DNA of 64,000 nt from assembly GCF_021789175.1 (NCBI RefSeq), contig NZ_CP084560.1, positions 1,798,001 to 1,862,000 on the forward strand, written 5' to 3'. A program made the position numbers and the translations under genes. The stretch is from Arthrobacter sp. FW306-2-2C-D06B (lineage in GTDB: Bacteria > Actinomycetota > Actinomycetes > Actinomycetales > Micrococcaceae). The first letter of the stretch is position 1. The number at the start of each line of letters is the position of its first letter. This document shows positions 36,254 to 45,216 of the stretch, piece after piece. Below the pieces are notes generated by a model that did no database searches, had not been told where the DNA came from, and saw nothing but the letters and a program-made list of their open reading frames with translations.

Positions 36254-37177
36254 CTACTTCCCGGCGAGTGCGGGAACGGATCCCCGCTCGGCGCCCTTGA
36301 CGATCGGGACGCGCACTGCATTGCCCCACTCCGTCCAGGAACCGTCGTAGTTGCGGACCGTTTCGAAACCAAGCAGGTATTTCAGGGCGAACCAAGTGTG
36401 GCTGGAACGCTCGCCGATACGGCAGTAGGCCACGACGTCGTCGCCTTCCGTGAGGCCCGCTTCCCCGAGATAGAGGTCCTCAAGTTCGGTCCGGTTACGG
36501 TACGTGCCGTCCTCGGCAGCCGCGCGTGCCCACGGGATGGAAGCTGCGGTGGGGATGTGGCCCCCGCGGAGGGCGCCCTCTTCGGGGTAAGCCGGCATGT
36601 GGGTGCGCTGGCCGGTGTATTCCTCGGGGGAGCGGACGTCGATCAGCGGCTTGCCGAAGTGCGCCAGCACGTCATCCTTGAAGGCACGGATCGGTGCGTC
36701 GTTCCGTTCGATCACGGGGTAGTCGCCGGGGGCGGGCTGGGGGACGTCGGTGGTGACTTCGCGGCCCTCGGCGATCCACTTGTCGCGGCCGCCGTCCAGG
36801 AGCCGGACGTCTTCGTGGCCGAAGAGCGTGAAAACCCAGAGGGCGTAAGCGGCCCACCAATTTGATTTGTCGCCGTAGATCACCACGGTGGTGTCCCGCG
36901 AGATGCCCTTGGCGGCTGCCAGGGCTGCGAACGCTTCACCGTCGACGTAATCGCGGGTGACTTCATCGTTCAAGTCCGTGTGCCAGTCGATCTTGACTGC
37001 GCCCGGAATGTGGCCGGTCTCGTACAGGAGGACGTCTTCGTCGGATTCGACAACAACCAGCTTGCCGTCGCCGAGCGCGCCGCCTTCAAGGGCTGCGGCA
37101 AGCCACTCGGTGGACACCAGACGTTCGGGGTGGGCGTACGCGGCGAACTTCTCGTTCTGTTCAACGGGGTAGGACAT
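36254..37177 (-). CDS. sulfurtransferase (tandem rhodanese, SseA/CysA-like)
   Basis: 307 residues with two rhodanese domains. The N-terminal domain ([10 protein letters not shown] ... [11 protein letters not shown] ... [17 protein letters not shown]) has Asp where an active-site Cys would lie, so it is structural. The C-terminal domain has the catalytic Cys in [13 protein letters not shown] (near 249). Known members transfer sulfur from thiosulfate or a similar donor to cyanide or thiols. First gene of an operon with sufE and ybaK. Tandem 12-base repeats lie just upstream of the start (37187-37210). Confidence 0.93.
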   Translation of the reverse strand: MSYPVEQNEKFAAYAHPERLVSTEWLAAALEGGALGDGKLVVVESDEDVLLYETGHIPGAVKIDWHTDLNDEVTRDYVDGEAFAALAAAKGISRDTTVVIYGDKSNWWAAYALWVFTLFGHEDVRLLDGGRDKWIAEGREVTTDVPQPAPGDYPVIERNDAPIRAFKDDVLAHFGKPLIDVRSPEEYTGQRTHMPAYPEEGALRGGHIPTAASIPWARAAAEDGTYRNRTELEDLYLGEAGLTEGDDVVAYCRIGERSSHTWFALKYLLGFETVRNYDGSWTEWGNAVRVPIVKGAERGSVPALAGK

Positions 37178-37186
37178 GGGTATGGC

Positions 37187-37210
37187 CTTTCACTGACACT
37201 TTCACTGACA
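37187..37210. repeat. tandem 12-base direct repeat before the sulfurtransferase gene
   Basis: CTTTCACTGACA occurs twice in direct succession, ending 9 bases from the start codon on the minus strand, so it spans the ribosome-binding region. It may be a slippage product or an operator. Confidence 0.6.
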
Positions 37211-37386
37211 CCGGGCGGCGCCGGGCGATAAGACGTGCCCGGGCATTAATCCCACAGTATCGAGGGCCGGGGACTAAAGCTCCTCCCCGTTCATATGGTG
37301 AAATATGGCTTTCATCACGTGTCCGCCCGGGGCGTGGCATTGCCGGTATTCTTGCTGGGGACTTACGACACGAAGAACGGACCGCA

Positions 37387-38424
37387 TTGGTACAGATCGA
37401 ACAGCTCGCCGCGCGCACGCCGGCGGTCTCAGCGGATGAGATTCTCAAGGGTTTCTACCCTTCGCCACGGTTCGGAGAGGTGTCCTTCAAGAGCTACCGG
37501 CCTGATCCGAACCAGCCCAGCCAAGCGGCAGCGGTCAAGTCCCTGGAAGCGTTTGGGGCGACAGTGGGGGCCGGCGACGGAGACGGGCTGTTCAAGCGCC
37601 TTTTCAGCAAGAAGGTCAACAGCAGGGCCGGGATCTACCTCGACGGCGGATTCGGCGTCGGAAAGACCCACTTGCTGGCTTCACTGTGGCACTCGGCTCC
37701 GGGACCGAAAGCCTTCGGGACGTTCGTGGAGTACACCAACCTGGTGGGCGCTCTGTCCTTCCGGAAGACCGTGGAGGCTTTGAGCAGCTACAAGCTTGTC
37801 TGCATTGACGAATTTGAGCTCGACGATCCGGGCGATACGGTGCTCATGTCCCGCCTCATGCGTGAATTGTCCGACGCCGGTGTGAAGCTTGCTGCCACGT
37901 CCAACACTCTGCCTGGTTCACTGGGCGACGGCCGCTTTGCGGCCGTCGACTTCCAGCGGGAGATCCAGGTCCTCGCGGACCAGTTCGACGTTGTCAGGAT
38001 CGACGGGGAAGACTTCCGGCACCGCGGCTTGCCCGCAGCTCCGGCCCCCTTGAAGACCGAAGACCTCAAGCGGCAGATGCACGCCGAGTTCGATGGCCAG
38101 ACCGTGGCCGTGGACGACTTCCGCGGCCTGATCGACCACCTGGCCGGTGTGCATCCCAGCCGCTATCGCAAGCTGATCGCAGGTATCGATGCTGTTGTCT
38201 GGCGTGACGTCGAAACCATTACCGAGCAGGCCGTCGCCCTTCGCTTCGTGGTGCTGGCCGACCGCCTGTACGACAAGGACGTCCCGATCCTTGCCAGCGG
38301 GGTGCCCTTCGACAAGCTCTTCACGGAGGAAATGATGACCGGCGGGTACATGAAGAAGTATTTCCGCGCAGTGTCCCGTCTGACCGCCCTGGCGCGTGAA
38401 GGCCAGAACCACGAGCCTTCGTAG
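37387..38424 (+). CDS. zapE: AFG1-family ATPase, cell division protein ZapE-like
   Basis: 345 residues with the AFG1/ZapE P-loop GGFGVGKTHLL (about 88-98) and Walker B LVCIDEFELDD (about 137), followed by the arginine-containing TSNTLPGSLGDGRF region. In E. coli ZapE associates with FtsZ; the role in actinobacteria is less clear. The annotated start is a TTG at 37387, giving MVQIEQLAARTP; other starts nearby are possible. Divergent from the sulfurtransferase; convergent with benE across a repeat-containing gap. Confidence 0.9.
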   Translation: MVQIEQLAARTPAVSADEILKGFYPSPRFGEVSFKSYRPDPNQPSQAAAVKSLEAFGATVGAGDGDGLFKRLFSKKVNSRAGIYLDGGFGVGKTHLLASLWHSAPGPKAFGTFVEYTNLVGALSFRKTVEALSSYKLVCIDEFELDDPGDTVLMSRLMRELSDAGVKLAATSNTLPGSLGDGRFAAVDFQREIQVLADQFDVVRIDGEDFRHRGLPAAPAPLKTEDLKRQMHAEFDGQTVAVDDFRGLIDHLAGVHPSRYRKLIAGIDAVVWRDVETITEQAVALRFVVLADRLYDKDVPILASGVPFDKLFTEEMMTGGYMKKYFRAVSRLTALAREGQNHEPS

Positions 38425-38499
38425 GGACCCTGCTCCCCCAGATTGGGGCAGGCCCTTTCGTGTCGACTCCGTCGCCACGTAGGGACCCTGCTGCCCCAC
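38421..38499. repeat. repeat/terminator element between zapE and benE
   Basis: Two direct copies of GTAGGGACCCTGCT(C/G)CCCCA start at 38421 and 38479. The first is followed by TTGGGGCAGG, giving a hairpin (CCTGCTCCCC with GGGGCAGG). The element fills the 76-base gap between two convergent genes and probably ends transcription from both sides. Confidence 0.6.
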
Positions 38500-38500
38500 T

Positions 38501-39727
38501 CTACTTTTGGGGTTCCTGGGGTTCCCTGTCTTTGAGGACCCATCGCACGAGGATTCCGGCGGCGAGTGCCCAGAACGCGGCGCCGATCCCGGCGAAGCTG
38601 AGGCCCGAGGCTGCGATCAGGAACGTCACGGAGGCTCCGATGCGTTCTTCGGCAACAGCCAGGGCAGAGGCGATGGCAGAGGCCAGGGTTCCCAGCAGCG
38701 CCAAGCCCGCGACGGCTTCCAGGAGCCCCGGCGGTGCCGCGGCCACGACGGTCACCAGCGCCGCGGAGAAGGCTGCCAGCACGAGGTAGGCCAGGCCTGA
38801 CGTGAAGGCCGCGATCCAGCGCCGGCCCCGGTCTTCACCCGCTTCTTCTCCTGCAGCCAGCGCAGCGCTCAACGCGGCGAGGTTGATCGCATGTCCGCCA
38901 AAGGGAGCCCCCAGCGCAGTCCCTGCCCCGGTCACCAGCATCGACTGACGCCACGGGACGGTGTAACCGAAAGACTTCAGCACTGCGACCCCCGGAATGT
39001 TCTGCGAAGCCATGGTGACAACGAACAAGGGCAAGGCGATGCCGGCCACCGTGCTGAGCGTGAAAGCAGGAGTGGTCCAATGCAATTCAGGCAACAGCCG
39101 GTTCGTGGGGATGCCCACGCCGTTGACCACGATGTAGATCCCAATGACTGCGAGAGCCACCAACAGCGCCGCGGGCACCGACCAGCGGGGCGCCAGCTTC
39201 ATCATGACAAGCCAGCAGAGGATCAGGGGAGCCACCAAGAGGGGAGCGGTGCCCAAGGCTTTGAACGGGGCGAGGCAGAGGGACAGAAGCACCCCGGCCA
39301 GCATCGCCTGGGCGAGGGCCGTCGGAATCTTCGCCATCAGCTTTCCAAGGGCCGGAATGAGCCCTGTCAGGGCGATCAGCACACCAGCGATGAGGAAGGC
39401 GCCGACGGCGGCCGGCCACCCGCCGTCGGGCACTCCGGTTCCCGCGAGGAGCGCGGCACCGGGTGTCGACCATGCGAGCGTGACCGGCAAGCGCGACCGC
39501 CAGGAAAGCCAGAGCACGCCGAGCCCGAAGGTGAGGGTGAGGGCAAGGAGCCCGCTGGCCGCCTGTTCCTGCGTTGCCCCAACCGCCCGGAGGCCTGCAA
39601 GCACCACCGCGAAGGAGGACGTGAAACCGACCAGCGCGGTCACAATTCCAGCCACGAGCGGACGGGAGAGCTGCCGCGAAGCGGAGGCTGGACGTGACTG
39701 TCCGGTGTGGAGGGATGACGCTGGCAT
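38501..39727 (-). CDS. benE: BenE family benzoate/H+ symporter-like transporter
   Basis: A 408-residue polytopic membrane protein with about 11-12 helices. Conserved BenE features are ITALVGFTSSFAVVLAGL near the start, WSTPGAALLAGTG (about 90), and QNIPGVAVLKSFGYTVPW (about 250) followed by GTALGAPFGGHAINLAA. Characterised members import benzoate, but no aromatic-degradation genes are in the window, so the substrate is uncertain. No operon partner. An upstream hairpin (39788-39823) separates it from the broken antitoxin-like gene. Confidence 0.9.
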   Translation of the reverse strand: MPASSLHTGQSRPASASRQLSRPLVAGIVTALVGFTSSFAVVLAGLRAVGATQEQAASGLLALTLTFGLGVLWLSWRSRLPVTLAWSTPGAALLAGTGVPDGGWPAAVGAFLIAGVLIALTGLIPALGKLMAKIPTALAQAMLAGVLLSLCLAPFKALGTAPLLVAPLILCWLVMMKLAPRWSVPAALLVALAVIGIYIVVNGVGIPTNRLLPELHWTTPAFTLSTVAGIALPLFVVTMASQNIPGVAVLKSFGYTVPWRQSMLVTGAGTALGAPFGGHAINLAALSAALAAGEEAGEDRGRRWIAAFTSGLAYLVLAAFSAALVTVVAAAPPGLLEAVAGLALLGTLASAIASALAVAEERIGASVTFLIAASGLSFAGIGAAFWALAAGILVRWVLKDREPQEPQK

Positions 39728-39787
39728 AGTCCCTCACGTTACCGGAGCCGCGGCGCGTCTGCCGAGGACGCGGCGGTTAAACGCCAA

Positions 39788-39823
39788 GGGCACCGGCGGC
39801 GCCTCGCGGCGGGACCGGTGCCC
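39788..39823 (-). terminator. hairpin between the antitoxin-like pseudogene and benE
   Basis: GGGCACCGG and CCGGTGCCC form a 9-bp perfect stem around an 18-base GC-rich loop. Its place downstream of the pseudogene on the minus strand fits a terminator. No T-run. The rest of the 463-base interval between benE and the permease holds only the pseudogene and its upstream region. Confidence 0.5.
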
Positions 39824-39910
39824 CGTTGACGTAACTGTATTCGGGAGCTCTTGCCGGTCGAACCGGCTACGGAGCCTCATTGGCGGAGGGAGCTGTCCGG
39901 GCCGTAGCCC

Positions 39911-40074
39911 TTACAGCAAACCGTCGAGGTTGCCCACGAACTCGGAAGCGGCTCTCTGAACCGCATCTAGTCGTCGATAAAATCGGCGGCCTATTCGATG
40001 CCGTCCTTGATGGCTTCTTCCTTGCCACCAACGAGGTCCTGAACTTTGCCCTTCAGATCGTCAAATAATCCCAC
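39911..40074 (-). pseudogene. broken MT0933-like (Rv0909-type) antitoxin-family gene
   Basis: The GTG at 40074, with an AAAGGAGG site, opens MGLFDDLKGKVQDLVGG, typical of this small family (about 60-70 residues). After GIE the frame hits TAG (39991-39993), but the same frame continues with the family sequence AADFIDD and meets a second TAG. The expected C-terminal segment, DAVQRAASEFVGNLDGLL, then appears in another frame, ending at TAA 39911. I read one nonsense change plus an internal deletion or frameshift that removed about ten residues. Only a 27-residue peptide could now be made. No toxin gene is adjacent. Confidence 0.65.
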
Positions 40075-40190
40075 GGGCACCTCCTTTCCATCCCGGAGCC
40101 AGTTCGCTCCTCCGTTTTCGATACTAACCCGAGACCCTGGAGGTGCCAAGGAAAAATTTGACTGGGATGTCAAACGACTCCTGGAACAGG

Positions 40191-41648
40191 TCACAACTGC
40201 TTCTGGGGAGAAAGCTGCTGGTGGCGGGGACTGTCCGGATTCATCAAGGAATGCTTGCGGCCGTAGCCGAAGTAGATGATCAGTCCGATGACCAGCCACA
40301 CCACAAAACGCAGCCAGGTTTCCCAATGGAGCTGGAACATGAGGAAGCCGGACGCAAGCATGCCGAAGGCCGGAACCACAGGCATGAACGGCAGCCTGAA
40401 GGTGCGGGGCGCATTGGGCTTCTTGTAGCGGAAGATGATGACTGACAAGCACACCACCACGAACGCGGCGAGAATGCCGATATTGGTCAGGTCGGCGACA
40501 GCCTTGATGGGAAACACTCCGGCGAGCAGGGCCGAGGCGACGCCTGCGATCCAGGTGACGCGCTGCGGAGTACCGTGCTTGTCGGTCCCGGCAAACCAGC
40601 CCGGTAGCAGACCATCGCGGCTCATCGAGAACCAGACGCGGGTGACGCCCAGGAGGAAGGTCAGCATCACGGTCAGGATGGACAGGACCGCGAACACGGA
40701 AATGATGGTGGCGATGACGGGCAAGCCAACGCCGCTGAAGGCGGAGGCGAAACCGGCCGTCGGGTTGATGTCCTTGTAGTTCTGCATACCGGTGAGCACC
40801 AAAGTTGCCGCAACGTACAGGAGCATCGCAATGACAAGCGAGAGGACGATCGCCTTCGGCATGTGCTTCTTGCCATCAGTCGCTTCCTCCGCGGCTGTAC
40901 TCATGGCGTCGTAGCCGAACACTGCGAAGAAGACCGTTGCAGACCCGGCCAGTACCGGACCGAAGCCGCTGGGCATGAACGGGTTGTAGTTGTTGGTGTT
41001 GATGTAGAAGATGCCCAAGCCAATGATGAACAGGATGAGCACCACTTTGATGGCCACCGCAACCAATTCGAAACGGCCGAACGCCTTGGTTCCGCGGCTT
41101 AGGATCCAGGTGACCAACAAGCAGACCAGGATGGCCGGAAGGTTGATGACCCCGCCCTTTCCCTCGTCCACGGTTGAGGTCATCCAGGTGGGCATGTGGA
41201 CGCCGATCCCCGAGAGAAAGGCATCGAAGTAGCCGGAAATGCCGATCGCGACGACAGCGACTATCGCGATGTACTCGAGCAGCAGATCCCAGCCGATGAA
41301 CCAGCCAATGACCTCGCCGAGGGCAACGTAGCCGTAGGTGTAGGCGGATCCGGCGCGGGGGATCATGCCCGCGAATTCTGCGTAGGAAAGTGCCGCGGCC
41401 GCTGATGCAAGGCCCGCGACCAGGAACGAGATCAGCACAGCGGGTCCGACTCCGGGGGTGTCCGCGCTTCCGTGTGCCACGAGACCGGCCAAGGAGAAGA
41501 TCCCGACGCCGATGATGCCGCCGACGCCGATGGCGGTCAGCTGCCAGAGGCCCAGGCTCTTGAAGAGCCCGCTGTGTTTGCTTTCCTCCTCGATGTCGTC
41601 AATGGGTTTCTTCCTCATGATCGAACGGACGAGTGTTTCTTGATTCAC
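40191..41648 (-). CDS. APC family amino acid permease (cationic amino acid transporter-like)
   Basis: 485 residues with 12 predicted transmembrane helices and a short charged N-terminus (RKKPIDDIEEESKHSGL). The APC signature TAIGVGGIIGVGIFSLAG begins near 35, and SYAEFAGMIPRAGSAYTYGYVALGE near 100 is typical of the CAT subfamily (YfnA-like). It probably imports amino acids with protons; the substrate is not predictable. The GTG at 41648 is chosen for the AGGAG site 8 bases upstream, rather than the ATG at 41618. Not linked to other genes. Confidence 0.9.
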   Translation of the reverse strand: MNQETLVRSIMRKKPIDDIEEESKHSGLFKSLGLWQLTAIGVGGIIGVGIFSLAGLVAHGSADTPGVGPAVLISFLVAGLASAAAALSYAEFAGMIPRAGSAYTYGYVALGEVIGWFIGWDLLLEYIAIVAVVAIGISGYFDAFLSGIGVHMPTWMTSTVDEGKGGVINLPAILVCLLVTWILSRGTKAFGRFELVAVAIKVVLILFIIGLGIFYINTNNYNPFMPSGFGPVLAGSATVFFAVFGYDAMSTAAEEATDGKKHMPKAIVLSLVIAMLLYVAATLVLTGMQNYKDINPTAGFASAFSGVGLPVIATIISVFAVLSILTVMLTFLLGVTRVWFSMSRDGLLPGWFAGTDKHGTPQRVTWIAGVASALLAGVFPIKAVADLTNIGILAAFVVVCLSVIIFRYKKPNAPRTFRLPFMPVVPAFGMLASGFLMFQLHWETWLRFVVWLVIGLIIYFGYGRKHSLMNPDSPRHQQLSPQKQL

Positions 41649-41801
41649 CGTGTTACTCCTGCCTGTGGGCGTGGACGAATTAGGGCTGAAGAAAAGTATG
41701 CGACCTGAATCACATTGGATAAAGTGATTTTTGCTGAGTGGTATTGATCCGTTTTGCTGATCTTTCGGGTAAGTCACCCGGGTGGTGGCGTCTGCGGGCA
41801 C

Positions 41802-41829
41802 AAAAAAAGCAGCTCCGGCGGAGCTGCTT
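41802..41829 (-). terminator. intrinsic terminator of the tRNA operon
   Basis: On the minus strand an 11-bp stem (AAGCAGCTCCG with a CC-type loop) is followed by a run of seven T. It lies 23 bases after the last tRNA-Gly, a textbook Rho-independent terminator. Confidence 0.9.
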
Positions 41830-41851
41830 GGATGGTGTCATTGCGAGGAAA

Positions 41852-41927
<76 letters not shown>

Positions 41928-41983
41928 ACATGACGATCATCCGGCCGGGCCGGACTTTCATCAACAAGCAAGTTGCCTTGCCT

Positions 41984-42058
41984 TGGTGGGCGATACTGGG
42001 ATCGAACCAGTGACCTCTTCCGTGTCAGGGAAGCGCGCTACCGCTGCGCCAATCGCCC
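41984..42058 (-). tRNA. tRNA-Val (GAC), copy 1
   Basis: Acceptor GGGCGAT/ATCGCCC with encoded CCA, anticodon GAC in CCCTGACACGG, T-arm GGTTCGATCC. Part of the duplicated unit. Confidence 0.96.
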
Positions 42059-42106
42059 GGATCGGCATAAGCCGGCCGGCCCGTTTCCGGGACCTTGAAA
42101 TACGAG

Positions 42107-42179
<73 letters not shown>

Positions 42180-42235
42180 ACATGACGATCATCCGGCCGG
42201 GCCGGACTTTCATCAACAAGCAAGTTGCCTTGCCT

Positions 42236-42310
42236 TGGTGGGCGATACTGGGATCGAACCAGTGACCTCTTCCGTGTCAGGGAAGCGCGCTACCGCTGCG
42301 CCAATCGCCC
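42236..42310 (-). tRNA. tRNA-Val (GAC), copy 2
   Basis: Identical to the copy at 41984-42058, with encoded CCA. Second member of the duplicated unit. Confidence 0.96.
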
Positions 42311-42351
42311 AAATGCAATCCGGCCTGGACCGGAAACCAAGGTTTTCACCG

Positions 42352-42422
42352 AGGTGGGTACGGGATTCGAACCCGTGTATACGGCTTTGCAGGCCGCTGC
42401 CTCGCCTCTCGGCCAACCCACC
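42352..42422 (-). tRNA. tRNA-Cys (GCA)
   Basis: Acceptor GGTGGGT/ACCCACC, anticodon GCA in CCTGCAAAG, T-loop GGTTCGAATCC; 71 bases without CCA. It lies between the first Gly gene and the duplicated unit. Confidence 0.95.
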
Positions 42423-42477
42423 GTGTAAGCACCATTCCTGGGGTTCCAAGAAATCAATGCCGTGACAGTGTCCTGCG

Positions 42478-42550
<73 letters not shown>

Positions 42551-42772
42551 ATAGTCTTCTTCGACGGCCTGCCCGCAGGGGGCATTCCGTCGCTTTCCGA
42601 CGAGTAAAAACTCTATAGGAGGTTCCGGGAAACTCCAAATCGATCTGTTCGAATCGCAGGCAATGGGCTCAAGTTCCTTGAATTGGCGCGGATTTTTCGA
42701 GTTACACGAGTGTGATTCGTGGGCTTTTTCCTTGTTGTTGCCTAGCCGGTCGAGCCGATACTTTCCGGATTT

Positions 42773-42800
42773 TTGAATTCCGGCCAGGGTCGGCTAGTCT
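42773..42800 (+). promoter_or_regulatory. sigma-70-type promoter of tRNA-Val (CAC)
   Basis: TTGAAT (42773-42778) and TAGTCT (42795-42800) are 16 bases apart. The mature tRNA starts 11 bases after the -10 box. Confidence 0.6.
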
Positions 42801-42810
42801 TCTTGTGCAC

Positions 42811-42885
42811 GGGCGATTGGCGCAGTGGTAGCGCGCTTCGTTCACACCGAAGAGGTCACTGGTTCGAACCCAGTATCGCCCACCA
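42811..42885 (+). tRNA. tRNA-Val (CAC)
   Basis: Acceptor GGGCGAT/ATCGCCC with encoded CCA, anticodon CAC in GTTCACACC. Most of it matches the Val-GAC genes apart from the anticodon arm. Single gene with its own promoter and a strong terminator directly behind it. Confidence 0.96.
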
Positions 42886-42888
42886 AGT

Positions 42889-42933
42889 AGAGGTCCTGTG
42901 CGAAACATTGTTCATGTTTCGCACAGGACCTCT
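42889..42933. terminator. perfect 20-bp hairpin terminator behind tRNA-Val (CAC)
   Basis: A 20-bp uninterrupted stem (AGAGGTCCTGTGCGAA... and its complement) closes on a 5-base TGTTC loop. Being symmetrical and lying between convergent units, it can serve both tRNA-Val and the diguanylate cyclase gene. Confidence 0.85.
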
Positions 42934-42976
42934 TGTCGTTGCCACGAGTTCTTGCTTTACGCCCATCGAGGCCCGA

Positions 42977-44125
42977 TTATGCGCGAGGCGCCGCCCTGAC
43001 CACCCGGTTCCTGCCGAGCGACTTGGCTTGGTAAAGGGCAGTGTCGGCGGCGGCGATCATCGCTGTGAGGTCGACTGCGCCGAACTGGGTTGAAGTGACC
43101 CCGTAACTCACCGTCGGAAGATGGATGTCGTCGAGGTTTTTGCTTGCCGCCAATGTGCGATTGATGTCGGCCGCGATGCTTTCGGCCCGCTCCTGGCTGG
43201 CTCCCGGCAAGAGCAGGATGAATTCTTCGCCCCCGTATCGTCCGACCAGGTCAGTGGATCGTACGGACTCGGAGCACGCAGCAGCGAATGCCTGAAGGGC
43301 GGCGTCACCGGCGGCATGACCAAACTCGTCGTTGATCGCTTTGAAGTGGTCCAAGTCAGCCAGGATCAAGGAGGCGACGGAATTTGTGGTGTGCAGTCGC
43401 TCGAGTTCCTTGGTGGCCAGGTCCATGAACGTGCCACGGTTGAGGAGCCCGGTCAGGTTGTCGCGTGCAGCGCGTTCGCTGAGCTGGTTGATCAACTGAT
43501 CGTTGCTGAGGGCGGTCATGCTGAAAGAGACGGCAACGAGGAGGATCAGGGTGACCAGGCTGGCTATGGACGGGCCGAAATACAAGCGGAAGTTCGGTCC
43601 GCTGGGACCTTCGACAAGGTACACGAACAGGCGGCAGAAATAGTAGGCGGCCAGGAATCCCGCGGCCAAGGCCATCGACTTGTGCACGTGGGAGTAGCTG
43701 GAGTCCAGTAGCCACAGGTCGCGGGACGCCAACGCGATCCCCAGGGTCATGAATCCCAGGTAGACCAGGCCCCCGGACCAGGTGTTGAAACCGGGGCTTT
43801 CCAAAACGGAGGCGAGGGCCGTGACGCCACAGGCCGCCGCAAATTGCCACCTTGGCGGCGGCAACATCCTGAGGGACCGGGCGCCGGTCCACACACTGAA
43901 TGCTCCGCCCACCAGGAGGACGTTTCCCGAGGGGTTCGCCCAGACTTGATATGGCGTCCCATTGAGCAGGAAAGCAAGGTTCCCTGCGAGGAAGAACAGG
44001 AGGGCGATGCACCACCACCCGTTGTAGGACGACCGTGTGCGCCTGAACGAAGCGTAGAACAAGAGGAGCAGCGTAAGAGCGACCACGCCAAGGGCGACTC
44101 GCAGTGTTGTTATATCGAGGACCAA
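42977..44125 (-). CDS. GGDEF diguanylate cyclase with membrane sensor region
   Basis: This 382-residue protein makes cyclic di-GMP from two GTP. About seven transmembrane helices fill residues 1-210, a membrane sensor of unknown ligand. The GGDEF domain begins near 215 (RAARDNLTGLLNRGTFMD) and carries the intact active site RYGGEEF (near 296). An inhibitory I-site RSTD lies five residues before it, so product feedback is likely. No EAL or effector gene is nearby. The ORF is convergent with tRNA-Val. Confidence 0.93.
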   Translation of the reverse strand: MVLDITTLRVALGVVALTLLLLFYASFRRTRSSYNGWWCIALLFFLAGNLAFLLNGTPYQVWANPSGNVLLVGGAFSVWTGARSLRMLPPPRWQFAAACGVTALASVLESPGFNTWSGGLVYLGFMTLGIALASRDLWLLDSSYSHVHKSMALAAGFLAAYYFCRLFVYLVEGPSGPNFRLYFGPSIASLVTLILLVAVSFSMTALSNDQLINQLSERAARDNLTGLLNRGTFMDLATKELERLHTTNSVASLILADLDHFKAINDEFGHAAGDAALQAFAAACSESVRSTDLVGRYGGEEFILLLPGASQERAESIAADINRTLAASKNLDDIHLPTVSYGVTSTQFGAVDLTAMIAAADTALYQAKSLGRNRVVRAAPRA

Positions 44126-44285
44126 GATTCGCTCCCGTAGCCGAGGACGTGACCAATTATGGCACTGAGAGTCGGAGAACCCCGTGCGCCATGCGTGAGG
44201 GGCACATTAATTACCGGGTGAGGTCCCGTCGGCAGCCGCCAGAGCTCCGGATCTTCTTGTCAGCGGTGTGTGAAAGAGTTTTCCC

Positions 44286-45167
44286 ATGACAGATCCACTG
44301 CTTGCCCATGCCACCGAATACGGCCGGATGTATGCCCGGTCCACGTCCGAGACCTTCTCGGTCCCCTCCATCACCACGGTGATCGGCCGGGAGGCCCACT
44401 CCCTGGACGGCTGGTTCGGCTACATGGGTGCCAGCAGCCTGGCGAAAGACCCGGAGCTCCCGCAGCATCTTTCCAGTCCTGCCAAGATGAGGCAGGCCGT
44501 CAACAAGGCAGCAAAGGCTGCGGAGGTGTACCGGGACGATGCCGCACGCCGTGGCGACCGCGTGCATAACTACTGCGAGCAAGTTGCCCTCCGCGCTCTC
44601 GGACGCCCGCACCGCGTGAAGGAAACGCGCGAAGAGCTCGCTTCAAACGGCGAGGAAGCCTTCGCGGCCCGCTTCGATGAGTGGTGGGAGCTGTACCGGG
44701 TGGACCCCATCGCGCCGGAGATCACTGTGTGGAACGCCAGCGTTGGCTATGCCGGAACCCTGGACCTCGTCGCCAAAATCAACGGCAGGGTCTGCCTGAT
44801 CGACTACAAGACCAAAGGCACCACCCGCGATGGAACAGTGAAACCTCTCGACGACAAGGTCGTGATGCAACTGGTTGCGGGCATGAAGGCCGAAGAAAGC
44901 CTTGTGGATCCAGTGGCAGGGGAGTGGGAGCCGTGGAAGTACGGTGAAAACCCCGTCCTGCTTGCGGTGGCTATCGGCGAGACCGAAGTGCGTCCACAGC
45001 GGGCCAACCCGGACGTCCTCAAGCACCACTGGTGGAAGTTCTGCGCTTTAAAGCGGGTGTGGGAGATGTCTGCCGATGTGGCCGCAGCCGGAACGGCCCT
45101 GCTCCCTGTTGCTCCGCCGTCGTACCCTGCTGCCGCGGCGCCCGCGGCCTCAACTAAACTGGCCTAG
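44286..45167 (+). CDS. PD-(D/E)XK nuclease-like conserved hypothetical protein
   Basis: 293 residues. The centre carries a likely PD-(D/E)XK core: GTLDLVAKINGRVCLIDYKTKG (about 158-179), with Asp in GTLD and the D-x-K of DYKTK, preceded by the Glu of EITVWN and followed by QLVAGMKAEE. This is the arrangement of RecB/Cas4-type exonuclease domains. The N-terminal half is helical and the C-terminus ends in an Ala/Pro-rich tail. A role in DNA processing is inferred from these residues only; no cas or recBCD genes are nearby. It lies 49 bases before def. Confidence 0.7.
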   Translation: MTDPLLAHATEYGRMYARSTSETFSVPSITTVIGREAHSLDGWFGYMGASSLAKDPELPQHLSSPAKMRQAVNKAAKAAEVYRDDAARRGDRVHNYCEQVALRALGRPHRVKETREELASNGEEAFAARFDEWWELYRVDPIAPEITVWNASVGYAGTLDLVAKINGRVCLIDYKTKGTTRDGTVKPLDDKVVMQLVAGMKAEESLVDPVAGEWEPWKYGENPVLLAVAIGETEVRPQRANPDVLKHHWWKFCALKRVWEMSADVAAAGTALLPVAPPSYPAAAAPAASTKLA

Positions 45168-45216
45168 GCCCCTTTTGCGGGACCCAAGCTTCGCCGATCG
45201 TGAGGAAAGACAGCAC

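Noticed and set aside
39991..40074. A genuine 27-residue gene
   Set aside because: Possible, but the family sequence continues beyond the stop and in another frame, so a decayed gene is the better reading.
40077..40190. Additional gene between the antitoxin-like pseudogene and the permease
   Set aside because: No start with ribosome site and coding pattern; only upstream sequence of the pseudogene.
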